NCBI GenBank assembly: GCA_046757725.1 | Contig: JBHHYU010000031.1 | Coordinates: 1-31,441, forward strand | Reading direction: 5' to 3' | Length of the DNA: 31,441 nucleotides | From: JBHHYU01 sp046757725 | GTDB taxonomy: Bacteria; Desulfobacterota; Binatia; UBA9968 | Translations under genes and position numbers: made by a program | Part shown: positions 24,380 to 31,441 of the stretch, piece after piece | Position numbering within the stretch: the stretch's first letter is position 1 | How the letters are laid out: each line of letters starts with the position of its first letter | Notes under the pieces: model-generated | The model's input: the letters and a program-made list of their open reading frames with translations, nothing else | Databases searched by the model: none | Told to the model about the DNA's origin: nothing

Positions 24380-24582
24380 TTTCTCTTTCGAAAAGGACCG
24401 GCGGAAAAGTCCCCTTACCTCTCAAAAGGGTCCGCAAAGAGATTCCTCCTCCCGGCCGAGTCTTCAAGGAGAAGAAGACTTACAACCGTAAGGCGAGCAA
24501 GGAAGAAACCAAGCGGAGTTTGCGAGAGAACTCTCCACTAAAAAATTCGCCCTTCGCGACACGAGAAAAAAGCACTTCATAG
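24376..24582 (+). CDS. small basic protein of unknown function coupled to clpB
   Basis: A 68-codon frame begins with TTG at 24376, overlapping the clpB stop (TTGA), with AAAGGG at 24363-24368 as a possible Shine-Dalgarno. The product is strongly basic and proline-containing (KVPLPLKRVRKEIPPPGRVF, then KKTYNRKASKEETKRSLREN) with no hydrophobic segment or signal. The look is that of small conserved basic proteins found in several bacterial groups, but I cannot name a family. The tight overlap and clean frame support a real gene; the TTG start and small size weaken it. Confidence 0.5.
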   Translation: MISLSKRTGGKVPLPLKRVRKEIPPPGRVFKEKKTYNRKASKEETKRSLRENSPLKNSPFATREKSTS

Positions 24583-24707
24583 CATCCAAGAAATCCTTGT
24601 TCAATCACCTACTACCCTGATTTCTATTATAGGTTGTCCTGAGGGCTTGGGGGCTCCGACTTAGAGGCCTCTCACAGGGGACAGGCCCACAAAAGAATCA
24701 AAGCTAG

Positions 24708-26144
24708 ATGCCAGACACAGACATCTCGAGCAACAAGCGGCCAAATCCCCGGATGGTTCTATTCCTCGTCTGTTTAGGGCTCTTCATGACCGCTCTGAAC
24801 AACCGGGCCCTGCTGATTTCTCTACCCACTTTAACTCGAGTTTTTGATACCAATCTCGCCACTATCCAATGGGCGCTACTGGCCTACGACCTTGCGATAC
24901 TAGGTTTGGTGCTGACCCTGGGCCGCTTGGGTGATCTGTACGGGAGGAAACGGATCTATGTTGCCGGCTTCCTCTTGTTCGCCTGCAGTTCTGTCCTGTG
25001 CGGGCTCTCGCAATCTTCGGCCCAGCTTATTACCTTTAGAGTTCTCCAAGGCATAGGTGGGGCCATGCTCACCGCAAACGGTAGGGCCATTATATCGGTA
25101 GTCTTCGGCGCAAAAGAGCGCGGGAAAGCCATGGGTCTTACGTCTATGGCATATCACGTCGGTTTCCTTAGCGGTCCGACGCTTGGTGGGTTTTTGATCG
25201 ACACGGTAGGTTGGCGCTGGATCTTTTACCTCAATTCTCCGGTGGGTTTGGCTGGAGCTTACATGGCCTGGAAAATCCTGGAGCAGACAGAGGAGGATAA
25301 AGAACCTGGCAGGATTGATGTTCTAGGGGCCTGCCTGCTGTTAATGGGAAACACCTCCCTGCTCTTCGCAATGAACCAGCTTCCTCGTTTAGGGCCGGTT
25401 CACCCCAGGTTTTTACTTATTGCTCTTTTTTCGACTGTTGTGTTCGTGTGCTTCATCGCCACGGAGGTCCGTGCACAGACTCCCATCCTCAGTCTTTCCT
25501 TATTCCGCAGTCGTCTTTTCTGTTTTGGAAACCTGAGTCTTTTTCTTATCACCGCCACACAGTCGGCCTTTAACTTCCTCATGCCTTTTTACTTACAGAA
25601 CCTCATGGGCTATACCCCCTCCCAGATGGGCTGGATCATCATTATCAATTCAGTCGTGATTATCATCATTGCCCCGGTGGCCGGATGGTGGTCAGACCGC
25701 CTCGGCTCGCGCTTTCTCTGCACGGTCGGCGCCGGTTTCATGGCACTGGCGATGTTTTTTCTCGCCTTTCTCAACTTGGACTCAACGGTGCTCGGAATCC
25801 TGTGGCCTTTGGCCATGTTAGGGTTTGGCTGGGCCCTCTTCAATGCACCCAATACCGCAGCCGTCCTGGGCGCAGTGGCACAGGATAAAGTAGGCGCGGC
25901 CTCGGGCATGATGGTTACTACAACTCGCATTGGGGGAACACTGGGCGTTGCTCTGTCGGCCGCTCTTTTTACCTATGGACTAAGCACTGCCGGGATGGCA
26001 AGGAACCAGGTTGAGTCACCCGAAAACTGGGGATCTTCGCCGGAACTTTTCATACAGACCTTTGCCGCCACTGTCCACAGCATCAACTCCTTTATCCTGC
26101 TCGCTATTGTTTTTTCGGCAATGAGAGGAGGAAGAAGAGAGTAA
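24708..26144 (+). CDS. MFS transporter, DHA2 (EmrB/QacA) drug:proton antiporter type
   Basis: The 478-residue protein has about 14 hydrophobic segments, the motif A loop GRLGDLYGRKR and a motif C-like GFLSGPTLGG, which put it in the 14-helix DHA2 group. The first-helix acidic residue of the usual LDxTIVN motif is replaced (ALNNRALLISLPTL), so coupling or substrate may differ from classical exporters. The start at 24708 has no obvious Shine-Dalgarno. It lies 166 bases upstream of the haem cluster on the same strand; a role in porphyrin or haem export is conceivable, but nothing in the sequence shows it. Confidence 0.85.
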   Translation: MPDTDISSNKRPNPRMVLFLVCLGLFMTALNNRALLISLPTLTRVFDTNLATIQWALLAYDLAILGLVLTLGRLGDLYGRKRIYVAGFLLFACSSVLCGLSQSSAQLITFRVLQGIGGAMLTANGRAIISVVFGAKERGKAMGLTSMAYHVGFLSGPTLGGFLIDTVGWRWIFYLNSPVGLAGAYMAWKILEQTEEDKEPGRIDVLGACLLLMGNTSLLFAMNQLPRLGPVHPRFLLIALFSTVVFVCFIATEVRAQTPILSLSLFRSRLFCFGNLSLFLITATQSAFNFLMPFYLQNLMGYTPSQMGWIIIINSVVIIIIAPVAGWWSDRLGSRFLCTVGAGFMALAMFFLAFLNLDSTVLGILWPLAMLGFGWALFNAPNTAAVLGAVAQDKVGAASGMMVTTTRIGGTLGVALSAALFTYGLSTAGMARNQVESPENWGSSPELFIQTFAATVHSINSFILLAIVFSAMRGGRRE

Positions 26145-26310
26145 ATCCTGCGGCTAGCCTGGGTGTCGCTTAGCTTGACAGTCGAGCTCCCACGAGGGGC
26201 GTCTCTCTTCGGCACCCTAAGAAGTCGGACCATGGCGATACCAGACTTAAGGCCCTTATCCTTTTACGAATCCCGTTGACTTTTAATGATGAACCCCCTA
26301 ACAGTTGACT

Positions 26311-27162
26311 ATGACGGTAAACGAGGAGACTCCCCTGAAGGGTCTTAGCATCGTATCCTTTGAGAGCCGTCGCGCACACGAGATGGCGGAACTGATCCGG
26401 CGTTACGGGGGCAAACCGATCATTGCTCCCTCCATGCGTGAGATTCCTCTCAGCCAAAACGCTGCTGCGCTGGATTTTGTCCGCCGCCTTGAAACGAAAA
26501 AGATCGGTGTAGTCATTTTCCTCACGGGGGTTGGCACACGCACGCTGGTCGAGGCGGTCGCAAGCGAGTACCCGAGGGAGAAACTGGCGGCGGCTCTGGG
26601 CCGTGCGGTCCTGGTAGCTCGCGGCCCCAAACCCGCCGCCGCCCTCAAGGAGCTCGGCTTGAAACCTGCCATCAGTGTACCTGAACCTAATACCTGGCGT
26701 GAAATCCTATTGGAGCTGGATACGAAGGCAGCTATCCGAGGCCAACAAGTGGCGGTGCAGGAATATGGCGTAACCAATCCGGAGCTCATGGACGGCCTCA
26801 AGGCCCGTGGCGCTGAAGTATTGCGCGTGGCTGTTTATCGTTGGGATCTTCCAACCGACACCGGTCCCCTCCGGGCGGCCATCCGCGAGATTCATGAGGG
26901 TCGAGTAGAGATTGCGCTGTTCACCAACGCCACACAGGTAGACCATCTCTTCAGGCTAGCGACCCGTGAGCACCTGGATAAGAGCTTGCGGCTGGCCTTT
27001 GCGCGTGTTCTGATCGCTTCCATCGGGCCCGTCTGTAGTGAGGCGTTGGAGTATTTTGGTCTCCACGCCGATCTCGAACCCGATCACCCCAAGATGGGTC
27101 ACCTCGTTGCCACCGTGGCACGACGAGGGCGAGACCTGCTGGAACAGAAGCTGAGAGGTTGA
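26311..27162 (+). CDS. hemD: uroporphyrinogen-III synthase
   Basis: HemD closes and inverts ring D of hydroxymethylbilane to give uroporphyrinogen III. The protein of about 283 residues has the two-domain HEM4 fold pattern: GLSIVSFESRRAHEMAELIR at the front, VIFLTGVGTRTLVEAV, VAVQEYGVTNPELMDGLKAR with AEVLRVAVYRWDLP, and IALFTNATQVDHLF and VLIASIGPVCSEAL near the end. Sequence conservation in this family is low, but the gene next to hemE makes the call firm. The ATG at 26311 is preferred over TTG 26305; neither has a clear Shine-Dalgarno. hemE starts 22 bases after its stop. Confidence 0.9.
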   Translation: MTVNEETPLKGLSIVSFESRRAHEMAELIRRYGGKPIIAPSMREIPLSQNAAALDFVRRLETKKIGVVIFLTGVGTRTLVEAVASEYPREKLAAALGRAVLVARGPKPAAALKELGLKPAISVPEPNTWREILLELDTKAAIRGQQVAVQEYGVTNPELMDGLKARGAEVLRVAVYRWDLPTDTGPLRAAIREIHEGRVEIALFTNATQVDHLFRLATREHLDKSLRLAFARVLIASIGPVCSEALEYFGLHADLEPDHPKMGHLVATVARRGRDLLEQKLRG

Positions 27163-27184
27163 GCTCGACACCTCACTTGGAATC

Positions 27185-28219
27185 ATGGGCAACCCGGATC
27201 ACATCCTCATTGCTGCGTGTCGTCGAGAGAAAACTCCCTACACCCCCGTATGGTTGATGCGACAAGCAGGTCGCTACATGGAGGAATACAGGAAACTCAG
27301 AGATGAGTTTAGTTTTCTCGATTTGTGCAAGCGGTCGGACTTGGCTGCCGAGATAACCGTAGCCCCTGTCGACCGTCTAGGTGTTGACGCCGCCATTTTA
27401 TTCGCCGATATTCTGCTGCTCCTCGAGCCGATGAACATAGGGCTGGAATATGCCAAGGGAGACGGTCCTCTAATCCATCGACCCGTACGCACCGGCATCG
27501 ATGTGGACCGCCTGCCGGAGTTCGATCCTGAATCAGCCCTCTCCTTCGTATTTGACACTGTTCGCAGGAGTCGTACAGCGCTGAACGGTCGGGTGCCACT
27601 CATTGGATTTTCCGGGGCTCCCTTCACTCTGGCCTCCTATCTTATCGAGGGAGGCGGGTCACGCAACTATATCCATACCAAGCGACTCATCTATTCGGAT
27701 CCGGGGGCGTGGCGGGCCCTGATGGAGCATCTATCGCGTGCAGTTACCAGATATCTCAACGGGCAGATCGCAGCGGGCGCCGAGGCGGTGCAGATCTTTG
27801 ATAGCTGGGTGGGTTGTTTGGCTCCGGATGACTACCAGAAACATGTCCTCCCGCATATGCATGCGACTATTGAGGGGCTGACGCCGGGGGTTCCCGTGAT
27901 CCACTTCACCACCGGGACTGCCGGGCTGCTCAAACTCATACGAACCGCGGGTGGGGATGTGATCGGCCTGGATTGGCGTATCCATCTGGATGAGGGATGG
28001 GAGCGTGTGGGTTACGATGTCGGGGTACAGGGGAACCTGGACCCGGTAGCACTTTTCGCCTCTCCAGACGAAATTAGTCGCCGCGTTGCGGAGATCCTCT
28101 CACGTGCCGATAGGAGACCGGGACACATTTTTAACCTGGGTCATGGCGTCCTCCCCAATACCCCAGTGGAGCACGTCATTCATATGGTGCGCGCCGTGCA
28201 TGAACTCAGTGCACGCTGA
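27185..28219 (+). CDS. hemE: uroporphyrinogen decarboxylase
   Basis: HemE removes four carboxyl groups from uroporphyrinogen III to give coproporphyrinogen III. The 344-residue protein shows the signature PVWLMRQAGRY (21-31), FADILLLLEPMN, the second signature GFSGAPFTLASYLIEGGGSRNY, and the late FNLGHGVLPNTPVEHV. Length is normal. It is second in hemD-hemE-hemH-hemG, with a 10-base gap to hemH. Confidence 0.96.
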   Translation: MGNPDHILIAACRREKTPYTPVWLMRQAGRYMEEYRKLRDEFSFLDLCKRSDLAAEITVAPVDRLGVDAAILFADILLLLEPMNIGLEYAKGDGPLIHRPVRTGIDVDRLPEFDPESALSFVFDTVRRSRTALNGRVPLIGFSGAPFTLASYLIEGGGSRNYIHTKRLIYSDPGAWRALMEHLSRAVTRYLNGQIAAGAEAVQIFDSWVGCLAPDDYQKHVLPHMHATIEGLTPGVPVIHFTTGTAGLLKLIRTAGGDVIGLDWRIHLDEGWERVGYDVGVQGNLDPVALFASPDEISRRVAEILSRADRRPGHIFNLGHGVLPNTPVEHVIHMVRAVHELSAR

Positions 28220-28229
28220 GGCTCGGGCA

Positions 28230-29177
28230 ATGTCTCTCTCCCACGACGCGGTTTTATTAATCGCCTTCGGCGGACCCGAATCCCCGAAGGAGATCCGCCC
28301 ATTTCTCGCGCGCGTGCTTCGGGGTTTTCCCGTCCCGCCCCAGCGCGTTGAAGAGGTTGTCCATCATTACGAGGCTGTGGGCGGACGTTCCTCTTTAGTT
28401 GAGACCACTTTTCGGCAGGCACACAGCCTGGAGATGGAACTCAAGAAGCGTGGTCTGTCCTTACCCGTCTACGTAGGGATGCGGCATTCGAATCCCTTTC
28501 TGCGAGAAACCTTGGAGCGTATGGCCGCCAACGGGTCGAAGAGGGCTCTCGGCCTTATTCTCTCCCCGCATCAGACAGAGGCAAGCTGGGATCGCTATCA
28601 AAAAAATATCGTGGAAGCATATGCCGAGCTTGGAGGCCGCGCACCCCATATCGATTATTGTCCCGGCTGGCATGCGCACCCGCTGTTTATCGAAGCCCTT
28701 GCGGATCAGATCCAACTGGCTCTGCATAGAATCGATGCCCGAAATCAACGATCCACACCGCTGATTTTTACGGCCCATAGTGTCCCGGTGGCCATGGCGG
28801 CGCGATCCCGCTATGCCCAACAGATCCAAGAGACAGTCCGATTAGTCACGGAGCGGCTGGACCACAAGTGCTGGTCACTCGCCTACCAGAGCCGGAGCGG
28901 CAGACCAAGCGAGCGCTGGTTGGAACCGGATATCAGCGAAGTTATTCGGACCTTTGCAGTGGAAGGTGTGAGAGAGGTTGTGGTAGCCCCTATTGGATTT
29001 GTCTGCGATCATGTGGAGGTACGCTACGACCTCGATATCGAGTCAAGAAAACTCGCTGAAGGCCTTGGGATGCGATTTCTCCGTGCGAGTACCTTAAACG
29101 ACCACCCCACCTTCATCCGCATGATGGCTGAAGTGATAGAGGCAAGTCTGACCCAAAACCCACAGGCAAAGAGATGA
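28230..29177 (+). CDS. hemH: ferrochelatase (HemH/CpfC type)
   Basis: The enzyme inserts Fe2+ into a porphyrin. The 315-residue form starting at 28230 has the metal/proton-transfer residues His183 in TAHSVP and Glu263 in GFVCDHVEVRYDLD, and YQSRSGRPSERWLEPDI. The DHVEVRYDLD stretch resembles coproporphyrin ferrochelatases (DHxEVLYD) more than the DHIETL form of protoporphyrin enzymes, so the substrate may be coproporphyrin III. In-frame upstream ATGs (28086, 28200) would run into hemE; 28230 is 10 bases after the hemE stop and gives the standard length. It overlaps hemG by four bases. Confidence 0.92.
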   Translation: MSLSHDAVLLIAFGGPESPKEIRPFLARVLRGFPVPPQRVEEVVHHYEAVGGRSSLVETTFRQAHSLEMELKKRGLSLPVYVGMRHSNPFLRETLERMAANGSKRALGLILSPHQTEASWDRYQKNIVEAYAELGGRAPHIDYCPGWHAHPLFIEALADQIQLALHRIDARNQRSTPLIFTAHSVPVAMAARSRYAQQIQETVRLVTERLDHKCWSLAYQSRSGRPSERWLEPDISEVIRTFAVEGVREVVVAPIGFVCDHVEVRYDLDIESRKLAEGLGMRFLRASTLNDHPTFIRMMAEVIEASLTQNPQAKR

Positions 29178-30649
29178 ACCGTCGTATCATTGTTGTAGGT
29201 GGAGGCATTTCCGGTCTTGCGGCGGCCCACCGCCTGATGGAACTCGATCGCGACAAAACTCTCGGGCTGGAAGTGCTCCTTTTAGAGGCCGGGTCGTACT
29301 TGGGTGGTTCTATCACGACCGAGCATGTGGGCGATTTTCTCGTGGAGAACGGGCCGGACGCCTTTGTTACAGAAAAGCCTTGGGCGCTTCAGCTATGCGA
29401 GCGGTTAGGTATCACCTCCCGTTTGATCTCCACCAATCCAGCACACCAAAAACTCTATGTCGTCCACAAGGGCTCGTTGCAAGCCTTGCCGGAGGGGTTT
29501 TTTCTCCTGGCCCCTACACGCCTGCGGCCTTTGATACGAACACCGCTCTTTTCATGGCACGGTAAACTCCGTATGGCCCTCGATCTCATTTTACCGCGTG
29601 GCGGTGTAGAAGGGGATGAAAGTCTAGCGTCGTTTGTCCGGCGGCGTTTCGGTCGTGAAGCCCTGGAGCGTGTGGCACAACCGCTGATCGGCGGGGTCTA
29701 TGCGGCTGACCCTGAAAAACTCAGTCTGGCCGCCACCATGCCCCGATTTCCGGAAATGGAGCGTGCCAAGCGGAGTGTAATCTGGGCGATGTGGTCAGGA
29801 CGGCGGCGTCGATCCCGGACACCGGACAGCGGAAGTGGGGCACGCTGGAGTCTATTTGTGACTTTTATGGGAGGTATGCAGGAGCTGATTGACGCTATTG
29901 CCTGTCGCCTCCCGGGGGGAGCCGTGCACTTGGGTGCTGACGTCACAGGGTTGGAATGGGACGCCGTGAGAAAGAGCTGGATGATTACGACGGGGGAGCC
30001 GGAAAGGCTGGAGGCTAAGGGCGTCATCCTGGCCACTCCCTCTTACCGTTCGGCGGACATCCTCTCTCCCTTCGCCCCTGACCTTGCTGGGCAACTCCGA
30101 ACCATTTCTTATTCGTCTACGGCTACCGTGAGCTTGGCTTATCGCCGGGATGATATTCCACACAGCCTCGACGGGTTCGGCATTGTCGCTCCGGCTATCG
30201 AGTCGCGCAAGATCATCGCGTGCAGCTTCAGCAGTATAAAATATACGCGCAGGGCGCCCGAGGGACACGTACTCCTTAGAGCCTTTGTCGGGGGAGCGTT
30301 ACAGCCTGCTTTATTCGAGCAGGACGATAGTACCCTGGAAACCAGTGTGCGTCAGGAACTTGCGTCGCTGTTAGGTATCAAGGCCTCTCCGCTCTTCTGC
30401 CGCATCCATCGCCATCCACGTTCCATGCCACAGTATAACGTGGGCCATCTCAGACTCGTTTGGCGACTGGAGGAGGACTTAAAACAATTTTCTGGCCTGG
30501 AATTAGCAGGCAGTGCCTATCATGGCGTCGGTATTCCGGATTGTGTCCGTAGCGGGGAGGCAGCAGCCGAGAAGATTTGGAGCCACCTTAAGAGGAGAGC
30601 TAACGGAACGCCTGTGGACTCAGATGCGGCTCGTAAAGTATCTGGATGA
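29174..30649 (+). CDS. hemG: HemY-type (oxygen-dependent) protoporphyrinogen/coproporphyrinogen oxidase
   Basis: This flavoprotein oxidises a porphyrinogen to a porphyrin by six electrons. The 491-residue product has the FAD dinucleotide motif VVGGGISGLAAAHRL (7-21), the LLLEAGSYLGGSITTE block, AQPLIGGVYAADPEKLSL and the C-terminal FAD-contact region LELAGSAYHGVGIPDCVRSG. The name used here follows the TIGR00562 convention; it is the HemY/CgoX family, not the E. coli flavodoxin-like HemG. The ATG overlaps the hemH stop as ATGA. Its 3' end overlaps the convergent VOC gene by 50 bases. Confidence 0.92.
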   Translation: MNRRIIVVGGGISGLAAAHRLMELDRDKTLGLEVLLLEAGSYLGGSITTEHVGDFLVENGPDAFVTEKPWALQLCERLGITSRLISTNPAHQKLYVVHKGSLQALPEGFFLLAPTRLRPLIRTPLFSWHGKLRMALDLILPRGGVEGDESLASFVRRRFGREALERVAQPLIGGVYAADPEKLSLAATMPRFPEMERAKRSVIWAMWSGRRRRSRTPDSGSGARWSLFVTFMGGMQELIDAIACRLPGGAVHLGADVTGLEWDAVRKSWMITTGEPERLEAKGVILATPSYRSADILSPFAPDLAGQLRTISYSSTATVSLAYRRDDIPHSLDGFGIVAPAIESRKIIACSFSSIKYTRRAPEGHVLLRAFVGGALQPALFEQDDSTLETSVRQELASLLGIKASPLFCRIHRHPRSMPQYNVGHLRLVWRLEEDLKQFSGLELAGSAYHGVGIPDCVRSGEAAAEKIWSHLKRRANGTPVDSDAARKVSG

Positions 30650-31031
30650 CAATCCCATCAGGATCGGCACAGTAAAATGAGGAGCTTCCGTCCCGGTGAG
30701 TCCTAAAGGGATGGACGATTTTGACTTTTCGGTCCCGGAACACCTTTTCCAGCTCCCGTACTCTCTCTACGCTCTCAGCAATAACGCCCAAATGGTGGAG
30801 TTGCTGTCCGTCCGTTTGCGGCTCAATGCCTTGGGGAAGTTCATGCAGGGCGAGATTATCACAACCGGAAGATAGGTAGACACTCTGCGGGTCCGGTTCC
30901 CAGACCACTTCCATCCCGAAGATCTCTTGGTAAAAAGCCTTGGACCGTTGGGCGTCCCTGACCTTGAGGGCTACATGGCGCATGCCTTTAAGCCCTTTAA
31001 TGGGCGGAACTTGGTTTTCAGGCACGGCCAT
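30600..31031 (-). CDS. VOC-superfamily (glyoxalase/dioxygenase-like) protein
   Basis: The 143-residue protein (from ATG 31031) is one vicinal-oxygen-chelate domain: MRHVALKVRDAQRSKAFYQE with His19, a second repeat LHHLGVIAE with His80, and CADPDGIVIQILYEP at the end. The usual metal-binding Glu of the IEL motif reads Gln130, so the metal site may be incomplete; E134 lies nearby. Function could be a dioxygenase, glyoxalase-like or resistance protein; I cannot choose. An upstream ATG at 31127 would add 32 residues of non-family sequence; 31031 has GGGAG at long spacing. It runs against hemG with a 50-base tail overlap. Confidence 0.8.
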   Translation of the reverse strand: MAVPENQVPPIKGLKGMRHVALKVRDAQRSKAFYQEIFGMEVVWEPDPQSVYLSSGCDNLALHELPQGIEPQTDGQQLHHLGVIAESVERVRELEKVFRDRKVKIVHPFRTHRDGSSSFYCADPDGIVIQILYEPHLSPQAFR

Positions 31032-31200
31032 AGAAACTTGACTCCCTCTCGGACTGGTAAGGGCTAGTTTTTGAGAGCCCCCAGATTCTCGTGTGCAAAA
31101 CCGAGGTGGGCTCTCCCCATCACACAAAAAACTACCTGATCAGAGGCGGTGACGTCAACCTTAACGAGACTCTCCGTTACAAGGTGTGGTTCTCCAGTTA

Positions 31201-31340
31201 GGCGCAGGGGGCCCGCTCCTCAGCGGGAGCCGATAGACCTCTACTCCTCTGCCCCTAAGATCTTAACCTGTGAGATTCATATCCCTCAAGTCGCTCCAGT
31301 GTCGGACGCCTCCCTTTCTTCGGAGCCTACCCCCTGCGCC
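31201..31340. ncRNA. candidate structured RNA (rod-like fold, strand uncertain)
   Basis: GGCGCAGGGGG (31201-31211) and CCCCCTGCGCC (31330-31340) pair perfectly over 11 bases at the ends of a 140-base segment. Further nested pairs occur inside: GCTCC (31215-31219) with GGAGC (31322-31326), GGGAG (31225-31229) with CTCCC (31310-31314), and CCGA (31230-31233) with TCGG (31302-31305). A local hairpin CCCGCT/AGCGGG (31212-31227) competes. The rod with internal loops and a large apical region recalls 6S RNA, and GAGCCGATA-like sequence on the plus strand is reminiscent of it, but I cannot confirm a family. No protein frame fits. Confidence 0.4.
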
Positions 31341-31379
31341 GTGCACCCATGCATCGGGTTCCGAGGGAGGAAACCTGGA

Positions 31380-31423
31380 GGCCTGGGGCACAGGGACGTG
31401 GAGGTTGGAGGCAGGCCCAGGCC
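31380..31423. repeat. stem-loop near the window end
   Basis: GGCCTGGG (31380-31387) and CCCAGGCC (31416-31423) form an 8-bp perfect stem with a 28-base G-rich loop. It lies 40 bases beyond the rod-like element and may be part of the same RNA or a separate one that continues past the window. Confidence 0.5.
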
Positions 31424-31441
31424 GTTGGAGAGCTCACCCGA

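Noticed and set aside
31364..31410. GGAGGAAA followed by G/C-rich stems, faintly like conserved region I of RNase P RNA
   Set aside because: The invariant GAGGAAAGUCC is not present, and no ACAGAA-type element follows.

Overview
The window reads as an ordinary chromosomal segment of a diderm (Gram-negative) bacterium. It has a Pal-type lipoprotein and the LolA lipoprotein carrier, both outer-membrane hallmarks. It also has RNase J, a RecD2-type helicase, a lone KaiC-like ATPase and a HemY-type flavin oxidase beside HemE and HemH, a mix more typical of deep lineages (NC10/Methylomirabilota, Nitrospirota, Deltaproteobacteria-like groups) than of Gammaproteobacteria. I cannot fix the phylum from sequence alone. 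No rRNA, tRNA, CRISPR array, phage or complete insertion sequence was found.

Layout. (1) 1-1.6 kb: a pal-like lipoprotein gene with a clear terminator, then a Yip1-family membrane protein. (2) 1.6-9.6 kb, minus strand: a tight envelope/RNA operon read plsC > rnj > uppP > ftsK > lolA > rimO > DksA/TraR-like gene, with several 4-8 nt stop/start overlaps. A perfect TATAAT lies upstream of plsC. (3) 9.6-9.85 kb: a divergent promoter region with a 14-bp direct repeat, driving plsC one way and ssb the other. (4) 10.3-13.5 kb: the accessory part, holding an AT-rich methyltransferase gene, a decayed EamA-transporter tail, a Nudix gene with an altered catalytic residue, a 316-bp MITE-like element with terminal inverted repeats and a target duplication, and a LOG-family gene. 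(5) 13.5-20.6 kb: a SulP transporter with a large hydrophilic insert, RecD2, a CNNM/CorC-like protein and HisC. (6) 20.6-24.6 kb: a KaiC-like ATPase preceded by a structured leader and a possible 39-residue Cys-rich peptide overlapping its start, then clpB with a heat-shock-like dyad, then a small basic protein. (7) 24.7-30.6 kb: an MFS transporter and a haem cluster hemD-hemE-hemH-hemG(Y). (8) 30.6-31.4 kb: a VOC-family gene convergent with and overlapping hemG, then a region with long perfect inverted repeats that may encode a structured RNA.

The genes work together mainly as housekeeping sets: lipoprotein and phospholipid/undecaprenyl handling with division (plsC, uppP, ftsK, lolA), RNA and translation control (rnj, rimO, DksA-like), and tetrapyrrole synthesis. 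I do not see a multi-gene system that is obviously new. The observations most worth checking are the terminal structured-RNA candidate, the MITE, the leader and small ORF in front of the kaiC-like gene, the shared repeat between plsC and ssb, and the four-residue cysteine insertion in the DksA zinc finger.
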